From Eutypella sp. D-1 (Eukaryota > Ascomycota > Sordariomycetes > Xylariales > Diatrypaceae), in contig JAJTTP010000003.1 in NCBI GenBank assembly GCA_023313575.1, positions 62,001 to 126,000 on the forward strand: a DNA stretch of 64,000 nt. The letters run 5' to 3'. The notes beneath the pieces were generated by a model. The model ran no database searches. It was given only the letters and a program-made list of their open reading frames with translations, and was not told the DNA's origin. The translations under genes and the position numbers were made by a program. Each line of letters starts with the position of its first letter. Position 1 is the first letter of the stretch. Below are positions 59,161 to 64,000 of the stretch, piece by piece.

Positions 59161-60606
59161 TCTGGCGAAGCGTCATCCATCGGCGGGGCGCTCGACATAA
59201 TTTCTTCCGTTCTTGCGCACGCGTGAACGCCTGCCACATACCGAAAATGCGTTATCAGGGCCTCGCTTGCTATGGTAATACATGTAATGGGTAGATTTGA
59301 CAACGGAGGAACGGGTTGTTTTGTACATTAGAAGAGAGGCAGTATATAAGAACACACTGTTTATACTGAGTATCGAAGGACTAATTCTAGCTTTGACCGT
59401 ATGTCCATCGCGACGCAAGGACTGCTCTTGGCCCATACATCGACCAGATAAATATTGCCCATTTTTAAAAGGGGCTTCATAAAGCAGGTACAGTTTTCAT
59501 GAAGATATAAATATAGTACAGGAGAGATAAAGGGGGCCTAGCCAGACAGTCCATGACGGATGGTTCCGAAGTTGATTGCGTGAGAAACTGTCTGTGCTCT
59601 AACAGGTAGATAGATCTTAAGTTTCGTGATAATGAAGAGCATTGATCCTCGTAGACCGAGCAAGCACGTCTATTCAAGCAGAAAATAACAACATAAATGT
59701 GAATGAAACCCAGAGACGAGAATCGAACTGAAAAATGGTAAGTAGAGGTGACGTGTTCCATAAAATCCTTAAGCTCATCATAGGGGTACAGCAGACGATC
59801 TTGACCAACTCAATCATGGCTATATACGTGGAGGCGCAGTGGCGATTAATCCTTTCCAAGGGGGGAAAAAGATGAAAGAATTCTCTGAAATTCATCTGAT
59901 TGGGCTTCATACCGCAATATGTACGTCACCTAGTCAGTTGTTCACCCCTTTTGTGGACAACCATTGATGGCTCCAATTGTCATAATGTATGGACTTAAGC
60001 GGCCGAACGGCTTACTTGAGTAGATACCTGCCTCATCATGAATGCCGGCCGAACCTCATAGGCTTGACTGATAATATTCCGCGGAACACATAGTGCTGAC
60101 AAAACTTAATCCTATCAGACAATCTAACTCGTCTTGATGCAATGCTTCCCGGAACTCTAGACCGACCAATACCTTCCCATACGTGTGAAAATACACACCC
60201 CATTCCCGGTTAGGTAATTAGGTTCCACGCATGGGTGGCCTCCGGCAGCTAGCCATCGCAACCATTTGCGGCAGTTGAATGGGTCAAGTCCTGAGGGGGT
60301 GGAGTGTTGGTTGGGTACGGCTATTCCCCCTCAAAAGTCGTGTAATAGATTTGTCTGCTTGGGATAGGGCTAGAGGAATAACAACCCCTCAGACCAAAGC
60401 ATGTCTTGTTGCCGGCAATCTCGTCCACGCGTTCCCGCGATCTCACCCAGATCGAGGAACGAGAGTCCAAGTTGTGCACCCCACCCACACGCAAATGGTA
60501 TTGACCTGACAATAATACCGGAAGAAGCAGCTTATCGTTTACGAAAAACCGCTCTGCTTATTTCGCTTTTGCCCCCGTCCATTATCATCAGCTCTCTCTC
60601 CCCCTT
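59161..60606. other. Intergenic between convergent genes
   Basis: The 3' ends of the peroxidase (plus) and dsRNA-binding gene (minus) face each other across about 1.4 kb. No gene, repeat or RNA structure was recognised. Confidence 0.5.
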
Positions 60607-62009
60607 TTAAAACTCCTTCTCTAAAGTGGCGTTCCTAGTCTTCTCCCCTTCCATCCACCTATTGACCCTCTCCCTCCTCGCTTCGAGCGCCCTCTCGAGG
60701 TGCGGCACCAGGTCTTCCGCGATCTTTTCTTTGGCGAGCTTCCTGCTGTACACGTTCGAGACATGACCCGTACCTTCCGGCAGCTGCGGGAGCTTGCTGG
60801 ATCCGAGGTCTAGTGGGTCGAACTCCGGGTATCCGCTGAAGAAGTCCTGTTTCTGTTATAATAACCATTGATCAGCACTTTTCACAGCACGTTCCAATGG
60901 CACTTTTTGTGTGAATGAATGTCAGAAAGAAGATGATGAAAAAGAGACACGGCCTCAGGCAGGGGGGATGGGGCGTGGAAGGAACCTCTTGGCTGAAGTA
61001 CAACGAAATGGGCGGTGGACGATACTCAAGAGGATCGGCTAGGAAGAACGGGCTGTGGGATGAAATTATGGGCAATTTCCGATGTTCAACTGACCTTATG
61101 CCCCTGGTCCTGCGTCAGTCGGTATTGCGGAGACTGAATGCCAAGCTCGTTGCATAGCCGGATGACAACAGAGACAGCTGAGGGCTCATCCGTGCCGTAG
61201 ACCGAGTTTCCACGGGCCATATCCGAGCCAGCTCTCTGGATGGGTGCACCGCTGCTCGAGACAGCATTTGTCGGGGTCCTGGGCCCGACAGGCGACGGGG
61301 ACGCCGCGGAAGGGGACGAGGCGACGGTCGTCGACTGGGCGCGCCGGGGCGTAGCCACTGCTGGGAACTTGACGCCGACCTCCGGCATGTGGCCGGTCTC
61401 CCTTAGCCACTCGACGGCGCATTTGGCGGCATACTTCTTCGCATCCCTCTTATTGGCGAACGAGGGTGCGGTCCCGTTCGGATTCAGCCCGCACGCCGCG
61501 TTCGGGAACGGGTCCGGGTGTTCGTCGATCCGCACCACGGTGCGAAACGGCCGCGCCGCCGGCGCTAGCGACCGCCCGGGGACTACGCCCGCCACCTCGA
61601 AGAACTCGGCCCCCGCAGTGCTGTCCCCCGGGATCTGATTCTTGGCCCGGTACTCTGCGATGGACGGCGCGGATATTGCTCGGTCAGTCTCTTGTTTTCC
61701 ATCGGACCGAATCAAATACCTGCTGCTGGATGGAGTAGAGTAGGTAGGAGAACAAGGTATCTTACCGAGAAGAGTGCTGACCCAATTAGTGCCGTCTAAT
61801 ACAGGCTCGGCCGACGCTGGGGGTTCCAGGGTCTGCTCCAGCTCAGCTAGGAGCTTTTTCTGGGCCTTAGTCAGGGGAACGGGGCGCGAGTGGGTGACCT
61901 CGTACTCCACGAGCTCGTTGATCCATTGCTGGGCTTGGAGAAGGAAAGGCGTGTGTATCTGCGGCTGTGGCACTCCGCTGGCGCCATTATAGCGGTTTCC
62001 GGCGGCCAT
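60607..62009 (-). CDS. Double-stranded RNA-binding-motif protein, function unknown
   Basis: 361 residues from three exons (62009-61766, 61690-61095, 60852-60607); introns of 75 and 242 bp. The stretch FANKRDAKKYAAKCAVEWLR (159-178) is the C-terminal helix pattern of a dsRBM, preceded by an F-R-T-V-V-R-I strand at 130-136 and a GLNPNGTAPS loop. A second, weaker copy follows the last intron: SVVIRLCNELGIQSPQYRL, then TGHVSNVYSRKLAKEKIAEDL. Between them lies a Ser/Pro/Thr-rich linker. The start is MAAGNRYNG at 62009; longer in-frame starts read promoter sequence. The first intron is a multiple of three and open, so a version retaining it would still be read through. Two acceptors, AAG and GAG 12 bp apart, would both keep frame. 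No nuclease or helicase domain is seen; a role in RNA silencing or processing is only possible. Confidence 0.78.
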
Positions 62010-62553
62010 CTCGATGTAAATTGTTTGGACCCGGTCGCTTCGTGATTGGGGTGGGGGGAGCGCACTTGGGAGCGAAAGTGGGCGGACAGGCGGGCTGATG
62101 GTAGTGGGGAGAAATTGGACGAATAAAAACAGACTCAACAAGGGATGCCCTAAGTTACCCAAACAGTTGTCTACTTCAAGGCAAAAAAAGTATTGCGAGG
62201 GTTACCTACCTAAGTAGGTAAGTGATACTATCTTCGTTCTTTCCTAGGTAAGGGGGAAAGGGGGGTTTGCTTCTTTCTTGTCGGGCGTCCCAAAGAAGTA
62301 CATGTACGGACTTGGGCTGCTTGCTTTTTTTTGTCCAGTTAAATACGTCCAGTATAAGTGAATAGAAGGTTTTAAGAATTGAGCACGCAGGTTTGTCGCG
62401 ATCTTATAGGCTAAAAACAAATGCAAGGCTCCCTTCTATATGCATCACTAGAGAACGTCCAGAGATGAATCATTTTATTTGGGGTATCAGATGCACTATG
62501 GCAGTGCGCAAAAAAGAAAAGAAAGAGAAGAAAACAAGACAAAGGTTGTCCGA
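62010..62553. promoter_or_regulatory. Promoter region between two minus-strand genes
   Basis: 544 bp between EFG1 (stop at 62554) and the dsRNA-binding gene start. A near-palindrome TTACCTACCTAAGTAGGTAA lies at 62203-62222, one of the TACCTA/TAGGTA clusters that recur in this window. Confidence 0.45.
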
Positions 62554-63547
62554 TTAGTCTTCCTCGAAGAACCCGCCGTCGCTGTCGCTATCATCGTCAC
62601 CATTACCGCCACCATTCCCATTTGATGGCCCTGCCGCATACTGGGCGGCCCTCGGCTTCCTCTTCCCTTTACTCGGGAGGCTTCCCGCAGAATCTAACGT
62701 GGATGCGCCGCCCTTCTTCATATTCTTAGGCCGGCTGAGTGCCGTCGCAAACGAATCCACAGGCTGTGGGCTACGAGCCTCCTTCTTCTCCCCCGGCTTC
62801 CCTGTAGGCGTCCGCTCTCGGATCTCGGCCAGAGCCTTGTTACCACTTTTCGCGGCCTGCTCGATAACTTTCCACATGGGCGGCCTCTCTGACCTCAGAG
62901 CCTTCGCCGCCGAACTCGCGTCTTCCGACTTCTCTCCCGGGCGCGCGACGGGGTATAGGCTGATGTACGGCTCCCGGTAGGGGAAATTCCGCGCGTATAT
63001 GCTGTCGATCTCGGCAGTGTGCAGGTCAGTCTTGAGCCTTCTGACTTCCTCTTCGTCCGTGGCGCTCTCGAGCTGTCTCCGGATCTGCTTCGCGAGTCGA
63101 TCCGCCTTTTTCCGCTCTAGTGGTGGATAGAATTGGTCAGAACTCTTTCGACACAAATAAATAAACAAACAAACAAACAAATGAACAGAAAGATGTATAT
63201 GACGACGTACCGAAGAAGCGGACCATGTGATACTTCTTAATCATAACCCTCCTTTGCTTATCCGCTTTGAGATCGATAATCTTCTGCTTGTGATGCGCCA
63301 GCTCCCTTTCCATATCATTCTGGACGTTCGCTGGTAGGTCCTTGCCGGAGTTAAAGAGCCTCTCAATTGCCCGCACTCTCTTCTTCAAAGAATTTATCCT
63401 CCCCTCCTGAATCTTGTTATTCGAACCATTTGCAGTCGCGGCGGTGTCTTGCTCTCCCCGGAGTTGTTTGCGATTCTGGCTTTTCCTCTTGCTGTTTGGC
63501 CTAGAGGCGTCGCCATCGACGTCGGAAAATTTTCGCTTTGAACTCAT
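62554..63547 (-). CDS. EFG1: rRNA-processing protein EFG1
   Basis: 299 residues from two exons (63547-63211, 63116-62554); the 94-bp intron has a GTACGT donor and TAG acceptor, and the join gives HMVRFFERKKADR. Seen: basic N-terminus, a long charged coiled coil (INSLKKRVRAIERLF ... ELAHHKQKIIDLKAD), the core KYHMVRFFERKKA, then DSIYARNFPYREPYISLYP, all diagnostic of Efg1. The C-terminus is low complexity and ends in an acidic DDDSDSDGGFFEED. Known: Efg1 is a nucleolar 90S pre-ribosome factor needed for 18S rRNA maturation. MSSKRKFSDV at 63547 was chosen as start; an in-frame ATG 21 bp upstream (63568) would add MAIADST. Confidence 0.93.
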
Positions 63548-64000
63548 TGTTGAATCAGCTATAGCCAAGGCTTTCTGAGCGTAGTTCGATATCCTAAGTT
63601 TCGTTATGTTGTTTGGAGATACGAAGGTGTCTACTCTAAGAATTGAATAAGTAAAGTCCAGGTAAGAATTGATACTTACTGCGTACTAGCTGCAGGTATG
63701 CTTCTACTGAGTTAGTTATCTTATCGGCATATCCAAGTACTTCGGTACGTCTAAAGTGGATCCCTAGGTAGCTACATACTATATGTACCTACCTGTAGGT
63801 ACCTGGGATATAACTCTACCTATGTAGGTAGGTCTGGATGGTCACCGAGGTCTGAATAACTTCACCAGATTTAACAGGATCAATTGATACTTAATTGTAG
63901 GATCTTTGATCCTAGCTCGCCTCGAGCAATCTTGAATAGACATCATCTTCCTTATATAACATAATACTGTACACTATGGAAACTTCATCGTAAAGACCCC
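63548..64000. promoter_or_regulatory. EFG1 upstream region
   Basis: Holds the EFG1 promoter. A dense cluster of TACCTA/TAGGTA words lies at 63765-63835. No coding frame is supported to the window end. Confidence 0.45.

Overview
This window is nuclear DNA of a filamentous ascomycete (Pezizomycotina, most likely Sordariomycetes). The evidence is short GT-AG introns of about 50-265 bp, fungal-type branch sites, pyrimidine-rich 5' leaders, a fungal gene set (HUT1, EFG1, TPT1, a three-KH protein of the Rnc1 type, a heme-thiolate peroxidase) and one large AT-rich block with the signature of repeat-induced point mutation (RIP). I see no operons, CRISPR arrays, tRNA or rRNA genes.

Layout: 2688-5215 (-) is a TBC1D5-like Rab-GAP. 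It is divergent from 6078-8021 (+), a disordered protein with DFGDF-type acidic motifs and a C-terminal CxxC/HxxC domain. 12456-13794 (+) is a three-KH RNA-binding protein with a long leader region, and 15675-17258 (+) is the nucleotide-sugar transporter HUT1. Next comes a block of about 14.8 kb (18329-33152), very AT-rich with sharp edges and no intact gene. 34631-37093 (-) is a dual-specificity phosphatase, followed by about 11 kb without a gene I can support. 48296-52529 (+) is a 1322-residue disordered protein, 54274-55404 (+) is tRNA 2'-phosphotransferase, 57975-59160 (+) is a secreted chloroperoxidase/peroxygenase, 60607-62009 (-) is a dsRNA-binding-motif protein and 62554-63547 (-) is EFG1. 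Exon structures were worked out by hand from splice sites and reading frame.

The AT-rich block can be resolved by eye into a nested set of LTR retrotransposons. The outer one is a Ty1/copia element on the minus strand, with LTRs at 18329-18530 and 32959-33152. It is interrupted inside its reverse transcriptase by a complete Ty3/gypsy element, also minus strand, with LTRs at 20807-21244 and 27635-28071 and target duplication TAAAA. Three solo LTRs of the same gypsy family lie at 18687-19118, 25721-26165 and 30082-30506, each with its own 5-bp target duplication (TATAT, TATTA, ATTAT). All copies look RIP-mutated, with TG/CA turned to TA and Cys, Asp and His codons turned to Tyr and Asn, so all are inactive.

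The genes are ordinary housekeeping and trafficking genes and do not form an evident cluster. The two divergent genes at 2.7-8.0 kb may both serve endosome/TGN traffic (inference). The regions least explained are 37.1-48.3 kb and 8.0-12.4 kb, which hold microsatellites, repeated TACCTA-type motifs and a few possible gene relics.
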